Of a stretch of DNA of 64,000 nucleotides, positions 42,807-51,928 are shown one piece after another (within the stretch, counting starts at the first letter, position 1; every line of letters starts with the position of its first letter). The position numbers and the translations under genes were made by a program. The notes beneath the pieces are model-generated. The model had not been told where the DNA came from. It did not search any database and saw only the letters and a list, made by a program, of their open reading frames with translations. Origin of the DNA: Bacteroides congonensis (GTDB lineage Bacteria > Bacteroidota > Bacteroidia > Bacteroidales > Bacteroidaceae); NCBI RefSeq assembly GCF_900130125.1, contig NZ_FQXY01000011.1:1678748-1742747 (forward strand). Reading direction: 5' to 3'.

Positions 42807-44114
42807 TTACTTGTTGTTTCGTAAGTCTTTCACACGAACGGCTTTTCCCTCGCTTTGTGGGAGAGAGCCTTTCTTGACCAGTTTCACTTTCGGCGTAACT
42901 AGAATTTCATCTTTCAATTGGCGGGTAATATCCTTGCGGATTTTTTCCAGCTCAATATAGTTGTCGGTAGAGAGATCGCTCAATTCTACCTCGACAATCA
43001 TTTCGTCCTGGTTGTTGACAGTTTCCAGAGTGATTAAGTAGTTGCTACCTAATTCGGGGAATTGTACCAGAATTTTCTCAACCTGCATCGGGAAGATGTT
43101 GACTCCCTTGATAATAAACATATCATCACTACGCCCTTTGATACGGTCGATGCGGATATGTGTACGTCCGCAGGGACATTTTCCGGGGAGAATTCGGGTT
43201 AAATCGCGCGTACGATAGCGGAGCAGCGGCATCATTTCACGGTCGAGAGTGGTGAGTACTAATTCTCCGATTTCTCCTTCGGGCATAGGTTCACCTGTTT
43301 CGGGGTCAATGATTTCTACCAGATAGCAGTCTTCCCAAAAGTGCATTCCGTTCTGTTCCTGGCATTCGAAAGCGACACCGGGGCCGTTCATTTCAGTCAT
43401 ACCGAAGCTGTTGTATGCTTTCACGCCTAACATACGTTCTATTTTCCGGCGTTGCTCGTCTGTATGAGGTTCAGCGCCGATAACCAACGTCTTTAGGGTG
43501 GTCTTTGTCGGGTCGAGACCTTCTTCCTGGAAAACTTCAGCAAGGCGGATAGCATAACTGGGAATGGCGTGTAAGGCGGTCGTTTTAAAGTCGTTGATGA
43601 ACTTGATCTGGCGCTTACTGTTTCCGGCAGCAGCAGGAACCGTCAGGCAGCCGAGACGTTCGGCACCGTATTGGAAACCTAATCCGCCGGTAAACATGCC
43701 ATATCCCGAACTGTTTTGGAAAACATCGGTCTTGCGGATACCTACGGCATACAAGCATCGGGCAACCAGGTTCGCCCAGGAGTCGAGGTCATGTTGTGAA
43801 TGGACAATTACGGTCGGATTCCCGGTAGTACCACTGGAAGAGTGGATACGTACACCGTCATTGCTCATATCGCCTGCCACTAGTCCGAAGGGGTAGTGGG
43901 CACGCATATCGGATTTGGTTGTAAAAGGCACTTTGCGGATGTCATCCAATGACTGTATGCTATCTGCGGTAATGCCATGTTTGCTGAAAACTTCTTTGTA
44001 GTAAGGAGCGTTTGCAGCTATGTTGATTGTTTTTTTAAGCCGTTGAAGTTGCAATTCCTGCAACTTCTCGCGGCTCATGGTTTCTAGTTCTTCTTCCCAG
44101 TATTGTGTATTCAT
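42807..44114 (-). CDS. paaK: Phenylacetate-CoA ligase family protein
   Basis: 435 aa, the usual PaaK size. The AMP/ATP loop is SSGTTGNPTV (near residue 93), SFGMTEMNGPG near 236 and the C-terminal subdomain DRIKGRSDDMFIIKGVN near 325. PaaK forms aryl-acetyl-CoA thioesters. Eleven bases after iorB, it completes an iorA-iorB-paaK module: the oxidoreductase makes or consumes arylacetyl-CoA and the ligase links it to the free acid, such as phenylacetate or indoleacetate. Direction in vivo is uncertain. Confidence 0.92.
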   Translation of the reverse strand: MNTQYWEEELETMSREKLQELQLQRLKKTINIAANAPYYKEVFSKHGITADSIQSLDDIRKVPFTTKSDMRAHYPFGLVAGDMSNDGVRIHSSSGTTGNPTVIVHSQHDLDSWANLVARCLYAVGIRKTDVFQNSSGYGMFTGGLGFQYGAERLGCLTVPAAAGNSKRQIKFINDFKTTALHAIPSYAIRLAEVFQEEGLDPTKTTLKTLVIGAEPHTDEQRRKIERMLGVKAYNSFGMTEMNGPGVAFECQEQNGMHFWEDCYLVEIIDPETGEPMPEGEIGELVLTTLDREMMPLLRYRTRDLTRILPGKCPCGRTHIRIDRIKGRSDDMFIIKGVNIFPMQVEKILVQFPELGSNYLITLETVNNQDEMIVEVELSDLSTDNYIELEKIRKDITRQLKDEILVTPKVKLVKKGSLPQSEGKAVRVKDLRNNK

Positions 44115-44125
44115 GGTAATGCCTG

Positions 44126-44710
44126 TTATTGCATTAACTTTTCGGCAATTTCCTTGCCGGCAGCCAATGCTTTAAGATTCATTTCTACAACTGCTTCTCC
44201 CTTGCGCAGGAAGATTTCACGAATGCTGTCTTGTATTTTTTCGTAATCAATGCCAAGGAATGGGATGGTTGCTCCCAGTAAGACGATATTAGCAACCCGG
44301 GCAGAACCTACTTCCTTTGCTACTTTATCTACATTCAATACAATCTTATGGGGTAACTTATTGATTTCCGCCATTACTTTGTCTGCTTCCGGATAGTTGG
44401 GAATGTTGACAAACGGAGTTTCGTTAGTCACCAACCAGCCTTCGGGACTAAGGTAGGGAAGATAACGCAATCCTTCCATAGGTTCCAGGGAGATGATAAG
44501 ATCACATTTTCCGGAAGGGATCAAGTCTGAGGCAATCGGCTGGTCACTGATGCGGAGATTGGACTGAACGTCTCCACCACGCTGGCTCATTCCGTGCACT
44601 TCTGCCTGTTTCATGTAAAGTCCTTCTTTCAAGGCAGCTTTGCCGATTACTGTAGCGATGGACAAAATTCCCTGTCCACCTACTCCTGATAATATAATGT
44701 CTTTTTTCAT
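44126..44710 (-). CDS. iorB: Indolepyruvate ferredoxin oxidoreductase, beta subunit
   Basis: 194 aa gamma-domain subunit of the 2-oxoacid:ferredoxin oxidoreductase family. The start SGVGGQGILSIATVIGKAA and QAEVHGMSQRGGDVQSNLRI near residue 40 are family hallmarks. Three bases behind iorA, so translationally linked. With IorA it decarboxylates aryl pyruvates (indolepyruvate, phenylpyruvate) to acyl-CoA with reduction of ferredoxin. Confidence 0.95.
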   Translation of the reverse strand: MKKDIILSGVGGQGILSIATVIGKAALKEGLYMKQAEVHGMSQRGGDVQSNLRISDQPIASDLIPSGKCDLIISLEPMEGLRYLPYLSPEGWLVTNETPFVNIPNYPEADKVMAEINKLPHKIVLNVDKVAKEVGSARVANIVLLGATIPFLGIDYEKIQDSIREIFLRKGEAVVEMNLKALAAGKEIAEKLMQ

Positions 44711-44713
44711 GGC

Positions 44714-46306
44714 TTACTTACTTCTTTTTTTGCGTGCTAATGTTTGGATACACTCTCTGCGTGGGATAATGACAGATACACCCCGATATTCGATTTCTTC
44801 GCGTATGATTTGCTTCATCTCTTCGTAGTTTTTCTTCAGTGGAACAACTACGCGGATATGGGCGGGCTCTACTCCAAGGCCAGCGCATATAGCCTCAATG
44901 CGTCCTGTTCCGGCCGAATCCTGTCCACCTGTCATGGCAGTGGTTTCATTGTCGGAAATCACGATAGTTACGTTGGCGTTTTCATTGACACAGTCTAGCA
45001 GTCCGGTCATTCCCGAATGAGTGAAGGTGGAGTCTCCGATAACGGCTACAGCCGGATAAAGACCACCGTCGGCCGCACCTTTTGCCATAGTGATGGAAGC
45101 ACCCATGTCTACACATGAGTTGATGGCGTTGAATGGCGCATTAGCCCCCAGTGTGTAGCAACCGATGTCACTGAATACCTTGTGAGAAGGATATTCTTCT
45201 TTAAGGACTTCAGTCAATGTGATATACATATCGCGGTGTCCGCATCCTTCGCAAAGTGCGGGTGGACGCATTTCCACTACGGAAGGAATGCCAAATGCTG
45301 ATTTATTCTCTTTTCCTACTGCACGGGCTACCGAATCGGGGTTTAATTCTCCATCTTGCGAAAGAGTACCGTCCAAGCGTCCTTTTACTTTAATGCCAAT
45401 GCCCAGATAACCTTTTAATTGCTTTTCTACAAATGGCTGACCGTCTTCCAGAACGAGGATTTCATCACAAGATTCGATTAATTGATGCAATTGTTTTTTA
45501 GGTAATGGGTATTGACCGATTTTGAGCACCGGATATTCACAACCTTCGGGATAATTTTCCATCAGGTAATTGTAGCCGATACCGCAAGCGATGATTCCTA
45601 ATTTCTTGTTAGGGCCATCTGTATATTTATTGTAAGGTGATTCTTCTGAAGCTTTGATAAACTCATCCTGGCGGGAGAGCAATACTTTATAGCGCTTGCG
45701 GGCATTTCCCGGCAACAGGATGAACTGGCGTGGATCTTCGCTGAAAGATATGCCATTCTGTGGTTTTTGCTCTTTACGCTCTACTCCGGAACGGGAGTGT
45801 GCAAGGCGTGTTACCATACGCATTAAAACAGGCTCGCCTAGTTTTTCAGAGAATTCGAAACCGCTGTACACCATGTCATATGCCTCCTGCTGGTTGCTGG
45901 GCTCGTACATAGGAATCAGTGAAAAATCTCCGTAGAAACGGCTGTCCTGCTCATTCTGAGAAGAGTGCATACTAGGGTCGTCGGCTGCTATCACGATCAA
46001 TCCGCCTTTCACGCCGGTGATGGCAGAATTGACGAAACAGTCGGCAGCTACGTTCATTCCTACATGCTTCATACAAACTAACGCCCGTTTGCCCACGAAG
46101 GACATACCCAACGCGGCTTCCATCGCTGTTTTTTCATTGGCACACCAACGGTTGTGTATATTCTGTTCGGTCGTTATAGGGGCCATTTGAATATATTCCG
46201 TAATCTCAGTTGAAGGAGTACCGGGATAGGCATAAACACCTGAAAGTCCGGCATCCAATGCAGCTTGTGCAATGGCTTCATCGCCAAGTAAGAGTTGCTT
46301 GCTCAT
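44714..46306 (-). CDS. iorA: Indolepyruvate ferredoxin oxidoreductase, alpha subunit, without ferredoxin domain
   Basis: 530 aa. Order: pyrimidine-binding domain (GVYAYPGTPSTEI near residue 24), a TPP-binding domain with CEGCGHRD (near 350) and GDSTFTHSGMTGL (near 420). Archaeal IorA proteins run past 600 aa and end in two CxxCxxCxxxCP clusters. Here the chain stops right after VIIPRRECIQTLARKKRSK with a single Cys, so the ferredoxin domain is absent and electrons must pass another way. First gene of the ior-paaK operon, with a -7 box just upstream. Confidence 0.93.
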   Translation of the reverse strand: MSKQLLLGDEAIAQAALDAGLSGVYAYPGTPSTEITEYIQMAPITTEQNIHNRWCANEKTAMEAALGMSFVGKRALVCMKHVGMNVAADCFVNSAITGVKGGLIVIAADDPSMHSSQNEQDSRFYGDFSLIPMYEPSNQQEAYDMVYSGFEFSEKLGEPVLMRMVTRLAHSRSGVERKEQKPQNGISFSEDPRQFILLPGNARKRYKVLLSRQDEFIKASEESPYNKYTDGPNKKLGIIACGIGYNYLMENYPEGCEYPVLKIGQYPLPKKQLHQLIESCDEILVLEDGQPFVEKQLKGYLGIGIKVKGRLDGTLSQDGELNPDSVARAVGKENKSAFGIPSVVEMRPPALCEGCGHRDMYITLTEVLKEEYPSHKVFSDIGCYTLGANAPFNAINSCVDMGASITMAKGAADGGLYPAVAVIGDSTFTHSGMTGLLDCVNENANVTIVISDNETTAMTGGQDSAGTGRIEAICAGLGVEPAHIRVVVPLKKNYEEMKQIIREEIEYRGVSVIIPRRECIQTLARKKRSK

Positions 46307-46354
46307 ATCTATTTCTTTTATTTAGTGTTGATCACAGTTTGTTAATCTATCGGG

Positions 46355-46362
46355 CAAAGATA
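46355..46362 (-). promoter_or_regulatory. Bacteroides -7 box for iorA-iorB-paaK
   Basis: TATCTTTG on the minus strand, perfect TAnnTTTG, giving a predicted start near 46348 and a 42-base leader. Confidence 0.55.
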
Positions 46363-46389
46363 GGCTTTTCAGTTCGTTTTATCACGAAT

Positions 46390-47427
46390 TTACTTGAAAA
46401 TCTTTCTTTCATTCAGTGCTTTCCAGTATTTTCTTGCATTTGCCATGTGGTCGGCATAATTGGATGCAAAATTGTGGGTTCCTGAGAAATCTTCTTTGGC
46501 ACACATATAGATATAGTTATGTTTGGTATAGTTCAATACGCTGTCCAGACCTTTCTTGGAAGGGATACGGATAGGGCCCGGCGGCAATCCGGTATTTATA
46601 TAGGTATTATAGGGTGAATTAACTTTCAGATGTTCGTTGGTGATACGGCGCAAGCCAAAATCTTGCAGGGCAAATTTTATGGTAGGGTCTGCCTGCAAAG
46701 GCATATCTTTATGCAAACGATTGATATACAGTCCGGCTACCATTGGCTTTTCTTCATTGTTGTTGGTTTCTTCCTCAACAATGGATGCCAGTGTACTTAC
46801 CTCTTCCGGTGTCATTCCGATGGCAGTAGCTTGAGTGAGGCGTTTTTCGTTCCAGAAACGCTCGTGTTCCTTTTGTATACGCTTGAAAAAATCATCTGCG
46901 CTTATATCCCAGTATACTTGATAAGTTTCCGGTATGAAAAGACTGGGAAGGGTTGTCTCCGTGTATCCTATTTTGTTTTGAAAAGCAGGGTCAAACAGTC
47001 GTCCGGCGATTTCGGCGGAGTCTATCATAAGTTGTCTGCCGATGCTACGTGCCAGTCGGTCTAATGTCCGGACGCTTCCGATTGTGAGATTGATGGGTTC
47101 CTGGTAACCTCTTGAGAAACGGCTGTATACATGATAGACATTATCATTCGGGCGAATGGCGTAGCGTCCGGTATGAATGTTCTGTTTGAAATCCTTATAT
47201 TTAGCCATCCAGTAAAATCCTGTGAATTTGTTGACATGTCCGGACTTCTTTATTTTATTATATATGGAGTCTGCTGTGTCATCCCGGTCTACATAAATAT
47301 ATACGGTTTTAGACGGACGGAATTGAGGAGCAAACAGGTAATAATAAACAGTTCCTCCGGCAATGGCACAAAAAAGGAATGCTCCGATCAGAATGGATAA
47401 TAAAATGTTTCTCTTTTTCTTCTTCAT
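46390..47427 (-). CDS. mltG: Endolytic murein transglycosylase MltG (YceG)
   Basis: 345 aa from ATG 47427, which opens the usual Lys-rich start and single membrane helix (MKKKKRNILLSILIGAFLF). The frame is open 30 codons further, but that stretch contains the promoter box, so the inner ATG is preferred. The catalytic region TLASIVEEETNNNEEKPMVAGLY (Glu of SIVEEE, near residue 225) and LQADPTIKFAL are visible. MltG cuts nascent glycan strands in the periplasm and sets their length. Confidence 0.93.
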   Translation of the reverse strand: MKKKKRNILLSILIGAFLFCAIAGGTVYYYLFAPQFRPSKTVYIYVDRDDTADSIYNKIKKSGHVNKFTGFYWMAKYKDFKQNIHTGRYAIRPNDNVYHVYSRFSRGYQEPINLTIGSVRTLDRLARSIGRQLMIDSAEIAGRLFDPAFQNKIGYTETTLPSLFIPETYQVYWDISADDFFKRIQKEHERFWNEKRLTQATAIGMTPEEVSTLASIVEEETNNNEEKPMVAGLYINRLHKDMPLQADPTIKFALQDFGLRRITNEHLKVNSPYNTYINTGLPPGPIRIPSKKGLDSVLNYTKHNYIYMCAKEDFSGTHNFASNYADHMANARKYWKALNERKIFK

Positions 47428-47453
47428 CTTATGAGACGTTATTTTTGCAGCGT

Positions 47454-47461
47454 CAAAGATA
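47454..47461 (-). promoter_or_regulatory. Bacteroides -7 box for mltG
   Basis: TATCTTTG on the minus strand; predicted start near 47447, 20 bases before ATG 47427. It lies inside the longer open frame and so decides the start. Confidence 0.6.
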
Positions 47462-47660
47462 ACAAGAATTTGAATAGGAGTGATTTCTTTCTGAGAGGAA
47501 TCTTTCTTTTGTGACATTTTTGCTCTTATATTAAGTATTATACCCGGAAAAACAAAAATGTCGCAGCGTTGATAATCAGACGATTATGTGTGTAAATAGG
47601 GTATAATTAAGATAAGTTTACAAAAAACATCTAAATGATTTCTGTTTTTTGAAGGAGAAA

Positions 47661-47679
47661 ATTGCACTTTTTGTGCAAT
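47661..47679. repeat. Palindrome ATTGCAC-N5-GTGCAAT
   Basis: Perfect 7-base arms around TTTTT. It lies 55 bases before the three-unit array in the same gene-free gap and shares the GTTGCAC-like arm sequence with its last unit. Confidence 0.6.
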
Positions 47680-47734
47680 GTGTTGTTAATGAGGTGATTA
47701 CTTGCTTTTATACGTATATGTGCTGATTTGTTAA

Positions 47735-47816
47735 GTTACAGTGGAGTAACTACGGGGAAGAACAAGTGCAACTGGCAAGTTGCCCAACAGTATCAAGCCG
47801 GTTGCACAAGTGTAAC
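47735..47816. repeat. Three 16-base palindromes at exact 33-base period
   Basis: GTTACAGTGGAGTAAC (47735-47750), GCAACTGGCAAGTTGC (47768-47783) and GTTGCACAAGTGTAAC (47801-47816, one G-U type mismatch). Each is 16 bases, separated by 17, so centres are exactly 33 bases apart. The units differ in sequence but stay self-complementary. They lie in the gap 47428-47928, which has no convincing coding frame, between the end of the NUC1 gene and the mltG promoter. Confidence 0.65.
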
Positions 47817-47928
47817 AGCTTAATATCCCGGCGGATTTTATTAATATACTGAAAGGATTACATTAATTGATAGGAAAGAAATCGTTAAGGTTACCGCATG
47901 ATTCTAAGAAATTATGTGGTGTTTCTGA

Positions 47929-48807
47929 TTAATTCGGCCATTGGAAATAGTTTGCTTCTGCTTCTATTTTATTCTCTATTTCATCGGGAAGTGACGCAAA
48001 GAAGTCCATGTTCGTAAGACGTTCGATGCTGTCTATGGTTACTGCGTATGTAGAAAGAGGCTCTACTGCCTGTTTGTTATTGAACAGGAATCCGATAGCC
48101 CGCATGGGTTTGACGTAAGGAGAGAGGATTACTTTGAAAAACTGCTGAGGTACTGCAACTTTATTTTTTCCTATTGTTTTTGGCTGTTTGTTTACGATAG
48201 GGCCACATATAATGACAATTGCGCTATCTGCAATAGCCCAATCCCGGATTTTCTCTTCCAGATTTTTCCATCCTCTCCTGTTTAATTGCGGGTGTTGCGG
48301 ACACATATTACTGAAATAGAATGATTCTTTCATTGCTTGTGAACTCCATTTCATATCCGCAGCAGGTGCCATGTGTCCTTTGTCGTATCCTGAACGTGTA
48401 TAGTCGGCATTAGTTGCAACCGAGCCTATTACCAGCGGATCGGCAATAAAACGGTCGTTTCTTTTTTCTTTTCCCTTTGTTTCTTTCCGGGTTAATTCAT
48501 AGGAAACCCAATTGGGGAGCTTTAAATCTTTATTATATGAAACGGTGTATCCGGTATGGTGGATTATTTGTTCTTGTCGCGGAGTTAGCGATACCGGAAT
48601 CTTCAACTCTTTGCCGGATGGAATTTGAAGTGATATGTTTGCTTGCGGCTCTTCCTTTTTTGTGCTGTCAATTTGTTGACAATATAAATAGACGCCATAA
48701 AGAATAGGAATAAGTGCAATGAGGACGATAATCCATCCTAATTTATAATTAGAGCGTGATTTCTTTTTGAATAATTTTCTGCTTTTGCCTTTTTTACTTC
48801 GATTCAT
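47929..48807 (-). CDS. DNA/RNA non-specific endonuclease (NUC1 family), membrane-anchored
   Basis: 292 aa. A very basic start (MNRSKKGKSRKLFKKKSRS) precedes one membrane helix (LGWIIVLIALIPILYGVYLY), so the nuclease domain faces the periplasm. The beta-beta-alpha-metal motif is GYDKGHMAPAAD (about residues 139-150, His as general base; DRGH in Serratia nuclease), followed by FSNMCPQHPQLNRRGWKNLE with the Mg-ligand Asn. It cleaves DNA or RNA, perhaps for nutrient salvage. Starts 30 bases behind queH. Confidence 0.9.
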   Translation of the reverse strand: MNRSKKGKSRKLFKKKSRSNYKLGWIIVLIALIPILYGVYLYCQQIDSTKKEEPQANISLQIPSGKELKIPVSLTPRQEQIIHHTGYTVSYNKDLKLPNWVSYELTRKETKGKEKRNDRFIADPLVIGSVATNADYTRSGYDKGHMAPAADMKWSSQAMKESFYFSNMCPQHPQLNRRGWKNLEEKIRDWAIADSAIVIICGPIVNKQPKTIGKNKVAVPQQFFKVILSPYVKPMRAIGFLFNNKQAVEPLSTYAVTIDSIERLTNMDFFASLPDEIENKIEAEANYFQWPN

Positions 48808-48837
48808 TGATTTATTGACGATAATGGTATGTTGGTT

Positions 48838-49419
48838 TTACTCTTCTTTTCTCATGCTGAATTCACAACCACAATATTGCTGGTTGTAGAAATTATATTC
48901 TTTGATGATGGCGATACGGCGTTCGCTTAATCCACCTTTACGCCAATTCTGTTCCCAGTATGTGACATCGGGATAGTGTGCCGTGGCGTATTGTCCGGCT
49001 TCATTAATCTGTTCCAGGCTTTTCCAGCGGCTGGAAGCAAGGGTGGTAGTAATTACGGAAAATCCATGCTCGTGTGCATAACGGGCTGTTTCCAACAAGC
49101 GGACTTTAAAACAACGCAGGCAACGTCCCCCTCTTTCGGGTTCCTGTTCCATTCCTGTCATTTGGCATCGCCAGGCTTCGTGGTTGTAATCGGCATCAAT
49201 AATTTCCAGCCCTAATGATTGTGCATAACGTGTACATTCATCTTTTCTTATATTGTATTCTTCCAGTGGATAAATATTGGGATTACAGTAGTAAATGACA
49301 GGGGTTATATTGTGTTGCATCAGACATTCGATGATAGCTGACGAACAGGGAGCACAACAGGTATGAAGTAAAATCTTGTCGGCTCCTCCGGGAACTTCGA
49401 GTTGGAATTTCTTTTTCAT
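48838..49419 (-). CDS. queH: Epoxyqueuosine reductase QueH
   Basis: 193 aa DUF208 protein. Iron-sulfur and metal cysteines are visible in LLHTCCAPCSS (near residue 20), GGRCLRCFKVRL (near 98) and QQYCGCEFS near the end. QueH is the non-orthologous replacement for QueG, performing the last step of queuosine synthesis in tRNA. No other queuosine gene is nearby. A TAACTTTA box stands four bases before the ATG, so the transcript may be almost leaderless. Confidence 0.93.
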   Translation of the reverse strand: MKKKFQLEVPGGADKILLHTCCAPCSSAIIECLMQHNITPVIYYCNPNIYPLEEYNIRKDECTRYAQSLGLEIIDADYNHEAWRCQMTGMEQEPERGGRCLRCFKVRLLETARYAHEHGFSVITTTLASSRWKSLEQINEAGQYATAHYPDVTYWEQNWRKGGLSERRIAIIKEYNFYNQQYCGCEFSMRKEE

Positions 49420-49552
49420 GCGGTAAAGTTAGTACATAATTTGCCATACCGCTCAATGGTTTATAATTTATTCAGAATAAAATCGGAGAGGGTTGGGGAT
49501 GGGATTTTTGCTAAATGAATCAGAACGAATCAATTAATCTCGTTTTTTTTAG

Positions 49553-49560
49553 TAATTTTG
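49553..49560 (+). promoter_or_regulatory. Bacteroides -7 box for the DUF3352/MORN gene
   Basis: TAATTTTG matches TAnnTTTG, 24 bases before the ATG. No consensus -33 box. Confidence 0.5.
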
Positions 49561-49583
49561 CCCGCTCAACTCAATAACAGAAC

Positions 49584-51626
49584 ATGATGGATGAATTAAA
49601 CAACGGGCAACAGGAACAATATGCTGAACCCGCTAAGAAAAAGAATACACAGAAAATAGTAAAGAGAACTTTGGTAGTGGCAGGATTAGCCTTGGTGGTA
49701 TATGTTGTATATTCCATCGTTTATCTGTTTGTCTCGCCCGACCGTAATATCCAGCAGATTTATCTGGTTCCCGAAGATGCTGCATTTATTATACAGTCAT
49801 CTGCTCCGATTGAAGATTGGGAAAAATTCAGCGGAAGTGAGACATGGCAATGTCTGAAGAAGGCGAAATCTTTTGAAGAAGTAACTGCGAGTGTGGAAAA
49901 GCTCGACTCGGTAGTAAAAAGCAATAAAGTACTATTGTCTCTTGTCGGTAAAAGAGACATGCTGATTTCACTTCATAAAACCCGTCCTACTAATTGGGAT
50001 TTCCTGCTTGTCCTGGATATGCAGAAAGCGTCAAAGATGGATTTGGTAAAGGATCAGGTTGAAACGGTACTGGTAATGAGTGGCTTTAAGGTTACTAACC
50101 GAATGCATAATGGTATCAATATACTTGAAATGCGTGATCCTGATACGCGTGATATTTTCTACATTGCTTTTGTGGATAATCATTTGGTGGGTTCTTATAC
50201 ATCCGGCCTTGTCGAGTCGGCTATCGATTCGCGTAATAAACCCAAAATCGGACTCGACCAGTCTTTTATCGAAACGGAAAAATTAGTTTCGGGTAAGGGG
50301 CTTGTAAGGGTCTTTGTCAATTATGCACGCGTTCCTCAGTTTATGTCTATTTATTTAGGAACGAGAAACGAATATGTTGATCTCTTCAGTAACTCTATGA
50401 GCTTTGCCGGTCTTTATCTGAATGCAAACAATGACAGAATGGAGGTGAAGGGATATACTTTACGAAAGGACTCCGCCGATCCCTATGTTACTGCTTTGTT
50501 GAATTCGGGAAAACATAAGATGAAAGCGCATGAGATTCTTTCCGGGCGAACGGCTCTTTATACAAATATAGGTTTCAATAATCCGGTAACTTTTGTGAAG
50601 GAGTTGGAAAATGCACTTTCTGTGCATGATAAACTGTTGTATGATTCTTATCAAAATTCCCAGAAGAAGATTGAAGGATTGTTCGGTATCTCTTTAGAGG
50701 ATAACTTTCTGAGTTGGATGTCGGGTGAATTTGCCATTACACAATCTGAACCGGGCTTATTAGGACATGAACCTGAACTTATTTTAGCCATCAGGGCTAA
50801 AAGCATAAAAGATGCCCGTAAGAATATGGAATTTATTGAGAAGAAGATAAAGCGGCGTACTCCGGTTAAGGTCAAGACTGTTAATTATAAGGACTTTGAG
50901 ATTAATTATGTTGAGATGAAGGGCTTCTTCCGCCTGTTTTTCGGAAAGTTATTTGATAAGTTTGAGAAGCCATATTATACTTACGTGGATGATTATGTAG
51001 TTTTCAGTAATAAGGCTTCTTCTTTGCTTTCCTTTGTAGAGGATTACGAACAAAAGAACTTATTGAAAAATAATCAGGGATTTAAGGATGCACTTTCGTA
51101 TATGAAATCCAGTTCTACTATTTTCTTGTACACAGATATGCATAAGTTTTATTCTCAGTTGAAACCTATGATGAATGCGAGTACATGGAACGAGATACAA
51201 TCTAATAAAGATGTTTTGTATTCATTCCCTTATTGGACGATGCAGGTGATAGGGGATAACCGGTCAGCTTCTTTGCAATATGTTATGGACTATGCGCCCT
51301 ATGAGCCTGAAGAGACTGTTGCGGTTGTAACTGATGAGGATGACGAAGAAATGAACGAAGATGCTGAAACCGAAAAAGAACAGATGAGCGAACTGAAACG
51401 TTTCTATGTAGAGAAATTTGAAGGAAATGTTCTGCGGGAGTTTTATCCGGAAGGCGCATTGAAGAGCGAGTCGGAAGTCAAAGAAGGAAAACGGCATGGA
51501 CGTTATCGTGAATATTACGAAGATGGTACTTTAAAACTTCGCGGAAAATATGCTAATAATAAACCTAAAGGTACGTGGAAATACTATACCGATGAGGGGA
51601 AATTTGACCACAAAGAGAAGTTTTAG
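49584..51626 (+). CDS. DUF3352-like membrane protein with C-terminal MORN/YwqK repeats
   Basis: 680 aa. A cytoplasmic stub of about 28 residues is followed by one membrane helix (TLVVAGLALVVYVVYSIVYLFV), then a large extracytoplasmic region of DUF3352 type (about 50-590). An acidic segment (VTDEDDEEMNEDAETEKEQ, near 580-600) leads to three MORN/YwqK-like repeats, e.g. REFYPEGALKSE, HGRYREYYEDGTLKLRGKY and KGTWKYYTDEG. Such repeats occur in many Bacteroidota envelope proteins despite the antitoxin label. Function is unknown; it stands alone before the tRNA gene. Confidence 0.75.
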   Translation: MMDELNNGQQEQYAEPAKKKNTQKIVKRTLVVAGLALVVYVVYSIVYLFVSPDRNIQQIYLVPEDAAFIIQSSAPIEDWEKFSGSETWQCLKKAKSFEEVTASVEKLDSVVKSNKVLLSLVGKRDMLISLHKTRPTNWDFLLVLDMQKASKMDLVKDQVETVLVMSGFKVTNRMHNGINILEMRDPDTRDIFYIAFVDNHLVGSYTSGLVESAIDSRNKPKIGLDQSFIETEKLVSGKGLVRVFVNYARVPQFMSIYLGTRNEYVDLFSNSMSFAGLYLNANNDRMEVKGYTLRKDSADPYVTALLNSGKHKMKAHEILSGRTALYTNIGFNNPVTFVKELENALSVHDKLLYDSYQNSQKKIEGLFGISLEDNFLSWMSGEFAITQSEPGLLGHEPELILAIRAKSIKDARKNMEFIEKKIKRRTPVKVKTVNYKDFEINYVEMKGFFRLFFGKLFDKFEKPYYTYVDDYVVFSNKASSLLSFVEDYEQKNLLKNNQGFKDALSYMKSSSTIFLYTDMHKFYSQLKPMMNASTWNEIQSNKDVLYSFPYWTMQVIGDNRSASLQYVMDYAPYEPEETVAVVTDEDDEEMNEDAETEKEQMSELKRFYVEKFEGNVLREFYPEGALKSESEVKEGKRHGRYREYYEDGTLKLRGKYANNKPKGTWKYYTDEGKFDHKEKF

Positions 51627-51734
51627 ATTTAGCCAACAAAAGCCGACTAAAAAATAACTTCAAAAAAATAGTCGGATTCTTTTTGTTTTCTCAAATAAAG
51701 CTGTAATTTTGCACGCCGTAAACGAGAGACAAAC

Positions 51735-51807
<73 letters not shown>

Positions 51808-51814
51808 CTCAAAT

Positions 51815-51849
51815 AAAACGCTGATTATTAGTTAAATAATCAGCGTTTT
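51815..51849 (+). terminator. tRNA-Thr terminator
   Basis: AAAACGCTGATTATT (51815-51829) pairs perfectly with AATAATCAGCGTTTT (51835-51849), followed by GTTTTATG. Eight bases past the tRNA. Confidence 0.9.
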
Positions 51850-51928
51850 GTTTTATGTGGAATTTCTTTTGTATGAGTGGGGTGTCTCCCTTTATATGAA
51901 ATTTATGTGAAATATAAAAACGAAATTT

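Noticed and set aside
47428..47517. 30-codon extension of MltG
   Set aside because: Contains the TATCTTTG promoter box and delays the membrane anchor that normally starts the protein.
47735..47816. CRISPR array
   Set aside because: Units are similar in size and evenly spaced, but their sequences differ, there are only three, and no cas gene is present.
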